NCBI GenBank assembly: GCA_965116625.1
Contig: OZ220717.1
Location: 3,844,001 to 3,908,000 of the forward strand
Direction: 5' to 3'
DNA length: 64,000 nucleotides
Source of the DNA: VXNE01 sp965116625
GTDB taxonomy: Bacteria > Pseudomonadota > Gammaproteobacteria > Pseudomonadales > Azotimanducaceae
Position 1 is the stretch's first letter. Every line of letters begins with the position of its first letter. This document shows, one piece after another, positions 43,934 through 52,362 of the stretch. The notes below the pieces were generated by a model, which had not been told where the DNA came from, did no database searches, and saw nothing but the letters and a program-made list of their open reading frames with translations. The position numbers and the translations under genes were made by a program.

Positions 43934-44985
43934 CGCCGGTTCCTGACGGCGATCACGCGGGACATCGCGCGGCGCATCGGCTCGGTACCGTCGATCGCGT
44001 CGACGCTGTTCGCCGTGACGCGGACCTCGACGGACAGGATGTCCTGTCCCGTCGCCGCGCCAGGCGGCGCGTACCGATCCACGGCCCCGTCGCCGTCGCC
44101 GTCGAGGCCGAGGCGCAGTTGCAGATCATCGATCCCCTGTATCAGTTCCACCGGCGCGGCGATCGTCGTCTTTCGCCACAGGGACGCGGGCACCGACCCG
44201 ACGTTGTTGCGGCCGGTGCCGCCCGCGACGAAATAGATCTCGGTGACGACGCTGAACACAGCCGCGCCTTCCGGCCCGAGGGAACTACCGTAGGGGGTGT
44301 CCGTCGCAGACAGCGAAACGCCGGCGGCGTTGTCGAACGGACCGGCGCCCGACCCGCGGACCAGCGTAGCGAAGCCCTCGCCCCGTTCAATTCGGGTAAC
44401 CCGGAACAGCGCGGCTTGCTGGCAATCGGATATGACGGCGAAGTCGTCGGTGCCGATGTCCAGGTCGCCATCGTCTTCCACCGCGGGAAATCCGTCGGGT
44501 TCCACCATCTCTGCTATGCGCGCGCCAGGCGCGGCGAGCCGGCGCAACACCAGCACATCGGTGAGCGGCAGGACGGCGCCCAGATCGATGCCCCGGCCGC
44601 GTTCGAAGACGTTCCGGGAACCTCGCACGGCAAACCGTTCAAGACCCGGCGTCCAGCTATCGACAGAACCACGCGCATCGGTCCCGTCAAACGCTTCGAC
44701 CGGCTCGGTCACGTCGATCTCGAAGATGTCGCCCCACGCCCTGTTCAACGTGTTCCGCACCGTGATCCCGGATGACCGGCAACCCAGGTAGCCGGCATTG
44801 CGGACGGATCGGCCGATGATATCGAGCGCCTGGCGGGCGGACTCCTGCATGCGGGTCTGGCCGTGAAGCAGCCGGTAGGTTCGCTGGCTGTCCGCGAACA
44901 AGCGCGCCGCGCCGGCCGCCACGAGCACACCAAGCCCCAGTGCCAGCATCAACTCTATGAGCGACGCCCCACGGGGCCGCCGCAT
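43930..44985 (-). CDS. pilW: Type IV minor pilin PilW
   Basis: A 351-residue PilW-family prepilin. From this ATG the leader is MRRPRG, with cleavage before ASLIELMLALGLGVLVAAGA (E5 present). RQALDIIGRSVRNAGYLGC is the family block, and the C-terminal part has LIQGIDDLQLRLGLDGDGDG with a Ca2+-loop-like acidic run. A GTG at 45015, overlapping the pilV stop as GTGA, would add ten residues and is an equally possible start. PilW helps prime pilus assembly. Confidence 0.87.
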   Translation of the reverse strand: MRRPRGASLIELMLALGLGVLVAAGAARLFADSQRTYRLLHGQTRMQESARQALDIIGRSVRNAGYLGCRSSGITVRNTLNRAWGDIFEIDVTEPVEAFDGTDARGSVDSWTPGLERFAVRGSRNVFERGRGIDLGAVLPLTDVLVLRRLAAPGARIAEMVEPDGFPAVEDDGDLDIGTDDFAVISDCQQAALFRVTRIERGEGFATLVRGSGAGPFDNAAGVSLSATDTPYGSSLGPEGAAVFSVVTEIYFVAGGTGRNNVGSVPASLWRKTTIAAPVELIQGIDDLQLRLGLDGDGDGAVDRYAPPGAATGQDILSVEVRVTANSVDAIDGTEPMRRAMSRVIAVRNRR

Positions 44986-45011
44986 CCGGTACCGCCTGCC
45001 GGCGTAGGCCC

Positions 45012-45566
45012 TCACACCCTGCTCGTCATCGCTACACCTACGCGAGAGCGGCGGCCAGGCGGCCGCCACGACACTGTGACGGTGACCACATCGCTCGTAT
45101 CTCCCCCACTGCGCACGACAACCGAGCCGTCGCCTTCCGGCAGCCCGAGCGTCGTATCGGTGCCCGGAAACCCGTCCGCTTCCCGAATCTGCACGCACGC
45201 CGCGTCATCCCGCCAGGCGCCGAGCCCGCATTTCCACGCGGCAAGATCGAAGCGCGCCATCTCGCGCGCGCCACACGCGCCGCTCAGACAGTCCTGGAAG
45301 ACCGGCGCGCCCGTGCCGACCTCGAACTCGACCGCCGGCACGGCGCGGTTCGCCCGGATCCGGTCCAACATGTCGGCGGCGCGCTGCACCGCCACCGAAC
45401 GCTCCCAGGCTTCGCGGCCCGCCCGCAGGCTCTCCGCCTGCAGGCCCGCGAGGCCAAGGGCGCCCGAACTCATGACCAGGATCGCGACGAGGGTCTCCGT
45501 CAGCGTGACACCGATTGCCCTTGGCCCCGGGGCGCGCCGGCCCATGCCTTCGCCCGGGCTCACCAA
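45012..45566 (-). CDS. pilV: Type IV minor pilin PilV
   Basis: A 184-residue prepilin. RAIG is followed by VTLTETLVAILVMSSGALGL, so cleavage after G19 leaves E5 in place. AGLQAESLRAGREAWERSVAVQRAADMLDRIRANR is the PilV block. The start at 45566 overlaps the pilE stop by 7 nt; a second ATG seven codons in (MGRRAPG) is possible. Cysteine pairs in FQDCLSGACG and KCGLG, AACVQ suggest disulfides in the globular domain. Confidence 0.87.
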   Translation of the reverse strand: MVSPGEGMGRRAPGPRAIGVTLTETLVAILVMSSGALGLAGLQAESLRAGREAWERSVAVQRAADMLDRIRANRAVPAVEFEVGTGAPVFQDCLSGACGAREMARFDLAAWKCGLGAWRDDAACVQIREADGFPGTDTTLGLPEGDGSVVVRSGGDTSDVVTVTVSWRPPGRRSRVGVAMTSRV

Positions 45567-46015
45567 CTGTCCTCGCCAGGACCGAAATCGCCATCCCCAT
45601 CTCGGTCCCAGAAATGTCTGCCCGCCTCGTCGAGTGCGAGGTCGCCATCCCCGTCCACCGCGTTGCCCGGCTGCGCCGCGCTCGCCCGGAGCAGGAACCC
45701 TGCGATCCCGGACTCCACGAGGTCGATGCGATACTGCGTGGACGTCGGCGTACAGACATTGGGTGTCACGGGACCTGCGTCCTTATCGCCGACACCGTCG
45801 GCATCCGAGTCGATCGCCGATCCATAGGAGAAGCGCAAGCTGGCGTGGCGCTCCATCCCCTGGGCGCAGCGCAGCAGGTCCGTCTGCGCCATCGCCCGGT
45901 GGGTGCCGACGCTGTAACGGGTGTACAGCGGCGTGGCGAGCACGGCCAGAATCGCCAGGATCCCCAGGACCGCCATCAACTCGATGAGCGTGAATCCCCT
46001 CCTTGCCATCTCCAC
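45560..46015 (-). CDS. pilE: Type IV pilin-like protein PilE
   Basis: A 151-residue prepilin with leader MEMARRG cut before FTLIELMAVLGILAILAVLA, a textbook class III site. The globular part is short and contains three acidic D-rich loops: DSDADGVGDKDAG, DGDGDLALDEAG and DRDGDGDFGPGED. The last fits a 12-residue EF-hand loop with glutamate at position 12. It is the first gene of the minus-strand pilin operon and starts 126 bp downstream of lspA, as in Pseudomonas where ispH-pilE follow lspA. Confidence 0.88.
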   Translation of the reverse strand: MEMARRGFTLIELMAVLGILAILAVLATPLYTRYSVGTHRAMAQTDLLRCAQGMERHASLRFSYGSAIDSDADGVGDKDAGPVTPNVCTPTSTQYRIDLVESGIAGFLLRASAAQPGNAVDGDGDLALDEAGRHFWDRDGDGDFGPGEDSW

Positions 46016-46141
46016 CGCCGCTCCGTTGGCGAAGACCCAAGGTACAGCGAACCGGGGCGCGGGATCAGACGCAAAGATCCCGAAAATGCGTGCGACATTT
46101 CGGTCGAATTGCGTGAGCCGGCGGCGCGCCGGCCGACCCGA

Positions 46142-46630
46142 TCAGGAGTTCTCGCGCGCCCCGGACATCGACCGTGTCACCAGCAGCACGATCCAGACGG
46201 CCGCGCCCACCGTCACGGCGGAGTCCGCAACGTTGAAGACCGGGAACCGGAACGCCTCGTAGTGCACGAAGACGAAGTCGACCACGTGACCGAGCCGCAG
46301 CCGGTCCAGCAGGTTGCCCACGGCTCCCGCCAAAATGCAGGCGCAGGCGAAGCCGTACCACCCGTCCGACCGCTGCAGCTTGCGGATCTCGTTCGCGAGG
46401 AAGATCGAGAAAACCGCCGCCAGCAGCGACAGGGCCCACCGTGACCAATCGCCGTCCGCGAACATGCTGAAAGCTGCGCCCTTGTTGTGTACGAGTTTCC
46501 AGGACAGGAACGGCAGCAGGTCCACCTCGGCCCCGTAGTGCAGGAACTTGCTCGCGAGGCCCTTCGTCAACTGGTCGATGCCAAGGACGAGGAGCGCGAA
46601 TGCATAGCAGCCGAGCCTCAACCGAACCAT
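46142..46630 (-). CDS. lspA: Lipoprotein signal peptidase (signal peptidase II)
   Basis: A 162-residue aspartyl protease with four membrane helices, releasing lipoprotein signal peptides. DQLTK near residue 19, the NKGAAFSMF loop, and the two catalytic aspartates in GNLLDRLRLGHVVDF and FNVADSAV are all present. Its start overlaps ribF by 13 nt. In related bacteria ileS lies between ribF and lspA, and fkpB-ispH follow; all three are absent here. Substrates encoded in this window include BamD and several small lipoproteins. Confidence 0.96.
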   Translation of the reverse strand: MVRLRLGCYAFALLVLGIDQLTKGLASKFLHYGAEVDLLPFLSWKLVHNKGAAFSMFADGDWSRWALSLLAAVFSIFLANEIRKLQRSDGWYGFACACILAGAVGNLLDRLRLGHVVDFVFVHYEAFRFPVFNVADSAVTVGAAVWIVLLVTRSMSGARENS

Positions 46631-47538
46631 TCCTTCGTTTCCCCGATGTCGACCTCGATCTGCGCCTTGAGCGCCTCCAGTGACGGAAACCTGCGTTCGT
46701 CTCGGAGCCTGTGGTGAACGGTCACGGTCAGGAGCCTGCCGTAGATGTCCTCGTCGAAGTCGAAGATGTGGACTTCGAGCAATGGTTCCCGGCCATCGAC
46801 CGTCGGCCGCACACCGATGTTGGCGACACCCGTGTAGCGCCGGTCCAGGCCGTGGACGGAGACGCAGAAGACGCCGGTAAGTGCCGACCGGTATCGCTGC
46901 AGGCGGATGTTGGCCGTCGGCACGCCGATCGTGCGGCCGATCTGCCGCCCGTAGACGACGTGTCCCATCATGAAGTACTTGTGACCCAGCAGTTTCTCCG
47001 CCATCACGAGGTCTCCCGCGGCGAGCGCCGACCGGATTCCCGTGCTGCTGACACGCTCGCCGTCGAGTTTCAGGGTATCCATGTGGCTAACGCCGTAGCC
47101 GTAACGGTCGCCGGCCGCCTTCAGCGTGCCGTAGTCGCCCACTCGGCCGGCACCGAACCGGAAGTCATCTCCCACCAGGACGTATTCCGCGCCGAGAATA
47201 TCGCGCAACACATCCCTGGCGACGTAGGACGCGGGCATGGACGCCGTCTCTTCGTTGAACGGAATGCACAGCACGCGGTCGATTCCCGTCGGCCGGAGCA
47301 GGTGCATCTTCTCGCGAAACCGCGTCAGCCGCGCGGGCACCTCCCTGCCCCGGAAGAATTCCCGCGGCTGGGGCTCGAACGTCATCAACAGGCTGGGCCG
47401 CCCCAGCTCCGCGCTCTTCTCGACCACGCTCGCGAGCAGCCTCAGGTGGCCGTGGTGCACACCGTCGAAATTGCCAATGGTCACGACGTTGCCGCGATGG
47501 TGCGGGGCAATGCCATGCAGGCCGCGAATCAGCTTCAT
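46618..47538 (-). CDS. ribF: Bifunctional riboflavin kinase / FAD synthetase
   Basis: A 306-residue enzyme making FMN and FAD. The N-terminal adenylyltransferase half has VVTIGNFDGVHHGHL (nucleotidyl transfer HxGH) and STGIRSALAAGDL; the C-terminal flavokinase half has GRTIGVPTANI and ANIGVRPT. The start MKLIRGL is the usual family N terminus; longer frames extend into murJ. It follows murJ by 22 bp and overlaps lspA by 13 nt. Confidence 0.95.
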   Translation of the reverse strand: MKLIRGLHGIAPHHRGNVVTIGNFDGVHHGHLRLLASVVEKSAELGRPSLLMTFEPQPREFFRGREVPARLTRFREKMHLLRPTGIDRVLCIPFNEETASMPASYVARDVLRDILGAEYVLVGDDFRFGAGRVGDYGTLKAAGDRYGYGVSHMDTLKLDGERVSSTGIRSALAAGDLVMAEKLLGHKYFMMGHVVYGRQIGRTIGVPTANIRLQRYRSALTGVFCVSVHGLDRRYTGVANIGVRPTVDGREPLLEVHIFDFDEDIYGRLLTVTVHHRLRDERRFPSLEALKAQIEVDIGETKEWFG

Positions 47539-47560
47539 GGTCCGGATTCTACTCGCCCGA

Positions 47561-49165
47561 TCAGACACGGTGGCGCATGTCGTGGAGCCGCACGCCCAAG
47601 GCGTACGCGGCCGCAGCGTACACCAGCAGACCGACGACCACCGCGCAGGCAAGCACCAGCGCCCGCGAAGCCACGAACGTGCCGACAGTGAACGCCTCGC
47701 GCGCAAACGCGTGGGCGTCGAGCCAGGCTTCGTTCATCGGAACGAACCAGGCGAGCGCCGCCACCATCACGCCGCTGGCAACGGTGGCCGCGGCAATCGT
47801 CCGCCAGAGTGCGCGCGTGGGAGCGTAGTCCGACCGCTGCAGCAGGCCCCGTACCAGCAGCACCGCATTGACCGTGGCTGCGATACCGAGCGCCAGGGCG
47901 AGCCCGACGTGCTTGAGCCACCAGAAGAGTGCCAGTCCGGCCACGATGTTGACCCCGACTGAGACCGCGGCATAACGAAACGGCGTGCGCGTGTCCTGCC
48001 GCGCGAAGAACCCGGGCGCCGCGATCTTGACCACCACCAGCGCCGGCAGGCCGAGGGCGAATGCCTGCAGTGCAAGCGCCGTCATGCGCGCGTCCCCGGC
48101 GTCGAACTCGCCGTGGTGAAACATCGTCCCCACCAGCGGGACGGCAAGGAAAAACAGCGCCGCCGCCGCGGGCAGCGCGAACAGCACCGCCATCCGCAGG
48201 CCCCAGTCCAGCGTCGACGCGAACCCTTCTGGATCCCCCTCGGCGTGCAGCCTCGACAGGTTGGGCAGCAGCACGGTGCCGAGGGCCACCGCGACCAGCC
48301 CGATGGGCACCTCCATCAACCGGTCCGCGTAGTACAGCCAGGAAATGCTGCCGGTTACAAGCAGCGAGGCGAGAATGCCGCTGATCAGCCCGTTGAGCTG
48401 GTGGACCGACGCCGCGAACACGGCGGGGCCGAGCAGGCTCCCCACCTTGCGCACGCCGGGATCGCGCCAGTCGATCTTCGGAGCCAGCAGCAGCTCGAGG
48501 CGGCGCAGCGACGGGAACTGGAACAGCAGTTGGGCGGCGCCCGCGAAGAGCACCCCCCAGGCCAGGGCCATGGCCGGGTGCGAGAACAGCGGCGCGGCGA
48601 AGAGCGCCGCCCCTATCAGCACGAGGTTCAGCAACACGGGCGTGAAGGCGGGAACCGCGTAGCGATGGAAACTGTTGAGCAACGCCCCGGCGAAGGCCGT
48701 CAGGGAGATGAACGCCAGGTACGGGAAGGTCACCCGCAGCATGTCCGTGGCCAGCGCCAGGCGGTCGTCGTCGCCGGCGAAGCCCGGCGCGAAGACCACG
48801 ACCAGGCCGAAGGCACCGAGGACGCCGGCGAGGGTCACGATCCCCAGCACGACGGCAAGGTTACCCGCCACGGCCCGCACGAAGTCGTCCAGGGCGCGGC
48901 GGTCACCGGTGCGGTATTCCGCCAGCACCGGCACGAACGCCTGGGCGAAGGCGCCTTCGGCGAACAGGCGCCGGAAGAAGTTCGGTATCCGGAACGCGAC
49001 GAAGAAGGCGTCCGCCGCACCGGCGGCGCCGAGAAAGTGCGACAGCACGATGTCCCGGACGAAGCCGCTGACCCTCGACAGCGCCGTCATCGATGCGACC
49101 ACGGACCCCGCCGCGGCGACGTCAGCCGTGCCGCCCGAATCCGCGTTAGCCCGTCCGGTTGACAT
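47561..49165 (-). CDS. murJ: Lipid II flippase MurJ
   Basis: A 534-residue MOP-superfamily flippase with about 14 membrane helices, moving lipid II to the periplasm for peptidoglycan synthesis. SMTALSRVSGFVRDIVLSHFLG at the N terminus and FFRRLFAEGAFAQAFVPVLAEY are diagnostic, with the essential arginines of helices 1 and 2. The start at MSTGRANADSGG is preferred, because longer frames run into the divergent rpsT region. It heads murJ-ribF-lspA; the arrangement with rpsT divergent is typical of gammaproteobacteria. Confidence 0.94.
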   Translation of the reverse strand: MSTGRANADSGGTADVAAAGSVVASMTALSRVSGFVRDIVLSHFLGAAGAADAFFVAFRIPNFFRRLFAEGAFAQAFVPVLAEYRTGDRRALDDFVRAVAGNLAVVLGIVTLAGVLGAFGLVVVFAPGFAGDDDRLALATDMLRVTFPYLAFISLTAFAGALLNSFHRYAVPAFTPVLLNLVLIGAALFAAPLFSHPAMALAWGVLFAGAAQLLFQFPSLRRLELLLAPKIDWRDPGVRKVGSLLGPAVFAASVHQLNGLISGILASLLVTGSISWLYYADRLMEVPIGLVAVALGTVLLPNLSRLHAEGDPEGFASTLDWGLRMAVLFALPAAAALFFLAVPLVGTMFHHGEFDAGDARMTALALQAFALGLPALVVVKIAAPGFFARQDTRTPFRYAAVSVGVNIVAGLALFWWLKHVGLALALGIAATVNAVLLVRGLLQRSDYAPTRALWRTIAAATVASGVMVAALAWFVPMNEAWLDAHAFAREAFTVGTFVASRALVLACAVVVGLLVYAAAAYALGVRLHDMRHRV

Positions 49166-49214
49166 CGCCGGACCCCGCGGGCACATTAGCGCGTCCTTCA
49201 CGAGGAAGACGCAG

Positions 49215-49478
49215 TTGGCCAACAATCCACAAGCCAGGAAGCGCTCCCGCCAGGCCGAGTCCCGGCGGACCCGCAACGCGAGCCAGCGCTCGATGTACCG
49301 CACCTACCTGAAGCGTGTCAACACCGCGGTCGCGGCAGGCGACAAGGAAGCGGCAGCCGCCGCGTTCGATGCCGCCGTGCCGGTCCTCGACAAGCTGGTC
49401 CGCAGGGGCATCCTGCACAGGAACAAGGCGGCACGGCACAAGTCGCGGCTGCACGCCCAGATCCAGGCGCTCGGCTGA
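49215..49478 (+). CDS. rpsT: 30S ribosomal protein S20, TTG start
   Basis: An 87-residue S20. ANNPQARKRSRQAESRR at the N terminus and ILHRNKAARHKSRLHAQIQAL at the C terminus match the family. The start codon is TTG, with AGGAAG 8 nt upstream. E. coli rpsT also uses a TTG/UUG start, which takes part in its translational autocontrol. It is divergent from murJ (49-bp gap) and convergent with proB, with a hairpin in between. Confidence 0.95.
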   Translation: MANNPQARKRSRQAESRRTRNASQRSMYRTYLKRVNTAVAAGDKEAAAAAFDAAVPVLDKLVRRGILHRNKAARHKSRLHAQIQALG

Positions 49479-49496
49479 ACCCGGTTTCGCTCTCCC

Positions 49497-49515
49497 GCTC
49501 CCCGCCCCCGGGAGC
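49497..49515. terminator. Hairpin between convergent rpsT and proB
   Basis: GCTCCC-CGCCCCC-GGGAGC is a perfect 6-bp stem in the 38-bp gap between the two stop codons and may end transcription from both sides. No T-tract follows on either strand, so its efficiency is unclear. Confidence 0.4.
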
Positions 49516-49516
49516 A

Positions 49517-50644
49517 TCAAAGTACCGCCAGGTTGTCCCGGTGGATCAGTTCGGGCTCGTCGACGTAGCCCAGGCGCGATTCGATTTCGCCGCTTGACGC
49601 ACCCAGTAGCAGCCGGATTTCGTCGCCGCTGTAGTTCACCAGTCCCTTGGCCACCTCGGCGCCCGCCACGTCCGTCACGCGGACCATGTCGCCGCGCCGG
49701 AAGGCACCGGTCGCCCGCACCGCACCGACCGCAAGCACGCTGACGCCCCTGTTGCGCACCGCCTCCACCGCGCCGGCGTCGAGGGCGATCTCGCCCTTGG
49801 CGATGAGCTGGCCCGCGATCCAGCGTTTCCGCGAAGCGAGCGGCTCGACGTCGGCCGCGAGCACCGTGCCGACGTCCGATCCCCGGCCGATCATCAGCAG
49901 CACATCGTCGAGGTTGCCGTTCGCAATCACGGTATGCGTGCCCGAACGCGCCGCGAGCCGCGCCGCCGCGAGTTTCGTGACCATGCCGCCCCGGCCCAGC
50001 ACGCCCCCGCCCCCGGCGTAGCCGTCCAGCCTCGGATCGTCCGCCGACGCGTCGCTCACCAGCGGCGCGCCCGGGTCCACCCTCGGGTCGCGTTCCAGCA
50101 ATCCGTCCTGGTCCGTCAGCAGCACCAGGACATCCGCGGCCAATGCGCTCGCCACCATCGCCGACAACATGTCGTTGTCCCCGAGCTTGATCTCTTCGGT
50201 GGCAACCGAGTCGTTTTCGTTGATCACCGGCACCACGCCGAAGTCGAGCAGGGTCCTGAGCGTGGTCCGCGCGTTGAGGTAGCGGCCCCGGTCGGCAAAG
50301 TCGTCGTGGGTCAGGAGCACCATCGCCGTGCCGAGCCCGGACCGGCGCAGCGCCCCCTCGTAAGCCTCCACCAGCCCCATCTGTCCGGCCGCTGCCGCTG
50401 CCTGCAACTCGTGCACGCTCTCCGGGCGGCTCGCGAGGCCCAGCCTGCGGCACCCTTCCGCCACCGCGCCGCTCGACACCAGGATCACCCGGCGGCCATC
50501 TTCCCTCAAGCTGGCGATCTGGTCGCACCAGCGCCCGATGGCGCCGTGGTCCAGGCTGCGGCCGTTCCCTGTCAGGAGCGCGCTCCCCACCTTGACCACC
50601 CAAAGGCCCGCCTCGCGGATGTTCTGCCGCACCGTCCTATTCAT
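49517..50644 (-). CDS. proB: Glutamate 5-kinase
   Basis: First enzyme of proline synthesis, 375 residues: an amino-acid kinase domain (WVVKVGSALLTGNG, VSSGAVAEG, INENDSVATEEIKLGDND, GGMVTKLAAARLA) plus a C-terminal PUA domain (from about 280, GEIALDAGAVEAVRN). The start overlaps the obgE stop by 4 nt (ATGA). The order rplU-rpmA-obgE-proB is the pseudomonad arrangement. Confidence 0.96.
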   Translation of the reverse strand: MNRTVRQNIREAGLWVVKVGSALLTGNGRSLDHGAIGRWCDQIASLREDGRRVILVSSGAVAEGCRRLGLASRPESVHELQAAAAAGQMGLVEAYEGALRRSGLGTAMVLLTHDDFADRGRYLNARTTLRTLLDFGVVPVINENDSVATEEIKLGDNDMLSAMVASALAADVLVLLTDQDGLLERDPRVDPGAPLVSDASADDPRLDGYAGGGGVLGRGGMVTKLAAARLAARSGTHTVIANGNLDDVLLMIGRGSDVGTVLAADVEPLASRKRWIAGQLIAKGEIALDAGAVEAVRNRGVSVLAVGAVRATGAFRRGDMVRVTDVAGAEVAKGLVNYSGDEIRLLLGASSGEIESRLGYVDEPELIHRDNLAVL

Positions 50645-51813
50645 CGGCCCTCCCCCGGCGGATCATCGGAGACGGGGCCGGAAGCGCCGACGTCGAAATC
50701 GATATCGCCGTCCAGGTCGCCGGCCTCGCGCTCGGTCCTGATGGCACGCCGCTCCGCCTCCGAGCGCAGCAGCACGTCGTGCGAAATACGTTGTCGCAGC
50801 GCTGCTTCGGCTTCGACATCGATGCCGGCGAGCCCCGCAGCGAGCGCGCGCACGAGGGCGCGTACCCCCTCCCCCGTCGCCGCGGACACCGGAAACACGG
50901 CCCGATCCGGATAACGCGACCGGATCGCATCGGCCACCCGGGTGTCTGTCGTCAGGTCCATCTTGTTCGGCGCCATCCAGATCGGCCGCTCGGCAAAGGC
51001 AGGACTATAGGCGAGAAGCTCCCGCTCGATTGCGTCGATATTGTGCAAAGGATCGGATCCGTCCGGCGGCGCCACGTCGACCATGTGCAGGAGAATGCGC
51101 GTTCGCGCCAGGTGCCGGAGGAACCGGGTGCCGAGCCCGGCACCGGCGGCAGCGCCCGGGACGAGCCCCGGGATGTCGGCGACCACGAAACTCGTATCGG
51201 TGTCGATGCGCACCACGCCGAGGTTCGGCACCAGGGTGGTGAAAGGATAGTCGGCGATCTTCGGCCTTGACGCGGAAACGCGGGCGATGAGCGTCGACTT
51301 GCCGGCGTTGGGAAGTCCCAGCAGGCCGACATCGGCGATGACCTGGAGCTGCAGCCTCAAGGATCGCGTCTCGCCCGGCTCTCCCGGCGTGGTCCTGCGG
51401 GGCGCGCGGTCGGTGCTCGACTTGAAGCGCGCGTTGCCGGCCCCGTGGCGCCCGCCACGCGCCACCACAAGGCTCGAACCGGCATGCGGAAGGTCCCCGA
51501 TGACCTCCAGGGTGTCCTCGTCGATGACGGTGGTGCCCGCCGGGACGCGCAGCGTCAGGTGCGCGCCGCTGGCGCCGGTCCGGTTCCTGCCTTCACCGGG
51601 ATGGCCGTTCTCCGCGCGGTAACGGTGCTGGAAGCGAAAGTCCACCAGCGTGTTGAGCGCCTCGTTCGCGACCAGCACGACGTCGCCGCCGTCACCGCCA
51701 TCGCCACCGTCGGGGCCACCCCGCGGGACCGATTTTTCGCGCCGGAAACTCAATGCGCCGGGACCGCCCTTGCCCGCCGCAACGGTCACCGCGACTTCGT
51801 CGACGAACTGCAT
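50641..51813 (-). CDS. obgE: Obg-family GTPase (ribosome assembly)
   Basis: A 390-residue GTPase that acts in 50S assembly and stress responses. The glycine-rich OBG fold fills the N terminus (VTVAAGKGGPGALSFRREK, GGDGGDGGDVVL). The G domain follows with LLGLPNAGKSTL (G1), DIPGLVPGAAAGAGLG (G3) and APNKMDL (G4). The C-terminal tail is acidic (DLDGDIDFDVGASG), as in proteobacterial Obg. It is 183 bp downstream of rpmA and overlaps proB. Confidence 0.96.
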   Translation of the reverse strand: MQFVDEVAVTVAAGKGGPGALSFRREKSVPRGGPDGGDGGDGGDVVLVANEALNTLVDFRFQHRYRAENGHPGEGRNRTGASGAHLTLRVPAGTTVIDEDTLEVIGDLPHAGSSLVVARGGRHGAGNARFKSSTDRAPRRTTPGEPGETRSLRLQLQVIADVGLLGLPNAGKSTLIARVSASRPKIADYPFTTLVPNLGVVRIDTDTSFVVADIPGLVPGAAAGAGLGTRFLRHLARTRILLHMVDVAPPDGSDPLHNIDAIERELLAYSPAFAERPIWMAPNKMDLTTDTRVADAIRSRYPDRAVFPVSAATGEGVRALVRALAAGLAGIDVEAEAALRQRISHDVLLRSEAERRAIRTEREAGDLDGDIDFDVGASGPVSDDPPGEGR

Positions 51814-51880
51814 GGCGATGGACGCCGGACGCTAATGCCCCGCCGTTCCCAAACCTTGAGGGTTCCTGGCCTAGGGGACT

Positions 51881-51922
51881 GCGCCGTAGAACGGCACGCT
51901 AGTGCCGACCAAGGCACAGGAT
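51881..51922. repeat. Short intergenic repeat, copy 2
   Basis: Lies in the 183-bp rpmA-obgE spacer. Its blocks GCGCC, GAACGGC, GTGCCGA, CAAGGC and CAGGAT are shared with 11513-11553, and TAGAACGGCAC with 42471-42481. It contains the perfect hairpin CGGCAC-GCTA-GTGCCG. The spacer shows nothing else that I can name. Confidence 0.5.
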
Positions 51923-51996
51923 CCGGGATGGGTGCGACAGAGGGCTTGGGCGGGGGTGAAAGACGGCAGGCCCAAAGGGCTGACGGATTTCATGGC

Positions 51997-52287
51997 TTAA
52001 GCCGATGTCGTCAGCGGGCTTTCCGGCACGGCATCGGGTGTGACGGTGAGGTACTTCTTGCCCTGGCGACCCTTGACGAAGAAGCTGACGTATCCGTCGG
52101 CGGTGGCGAACAGGGTGTGATCGCGGCCGCAACCGACGTTATCCCCCGCATTGAACTTCGTGCCCCGCTGACGAACCAGGATGTTGCCGGCGCGAACGAA
52201 CTGTCCGGCGTACTTCTTGATGCCGAGACGCTTTGATTGGGAGTCGCGCCCGTTGCGCGTACTTCCGCCAGCCTTCTTGTGCGCCAT
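51997..52287 (-). CDS. rpmA: 50S ribosomal protein L27
   Basis: A 96-residue L27. MAHKKAGGSTRNGRDSQSKR is the uncleaved N terminus that reaches toward the peptidyl-transferase centre, followed by LGIKKYAGQFVRAGNILVRQ and GVGRDHTLF-type CGRDHTLFATADG. It lies 75 bp after rplU. The C-terminal tail is slightly longer than in E. coli (85 residues). Confidence 0.97.
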   Translation of the reverse strand: MAHKKAGGSTRNGRDSQSKRLGIKKYAGQFVRAGNILVRQRGTKFNAGDNVGCGRDHTLFATADGYVSFFVKGRQGKKYLTVTPDAVPESPLTTSA

Positions 52288-52362
52288 GTTGCACTACCCT
52301 CCAGTAACCGCCGGATCAGACATCGGGGCGCCATTGTAACGCACCCTCGAAGCCCCGCCGGC

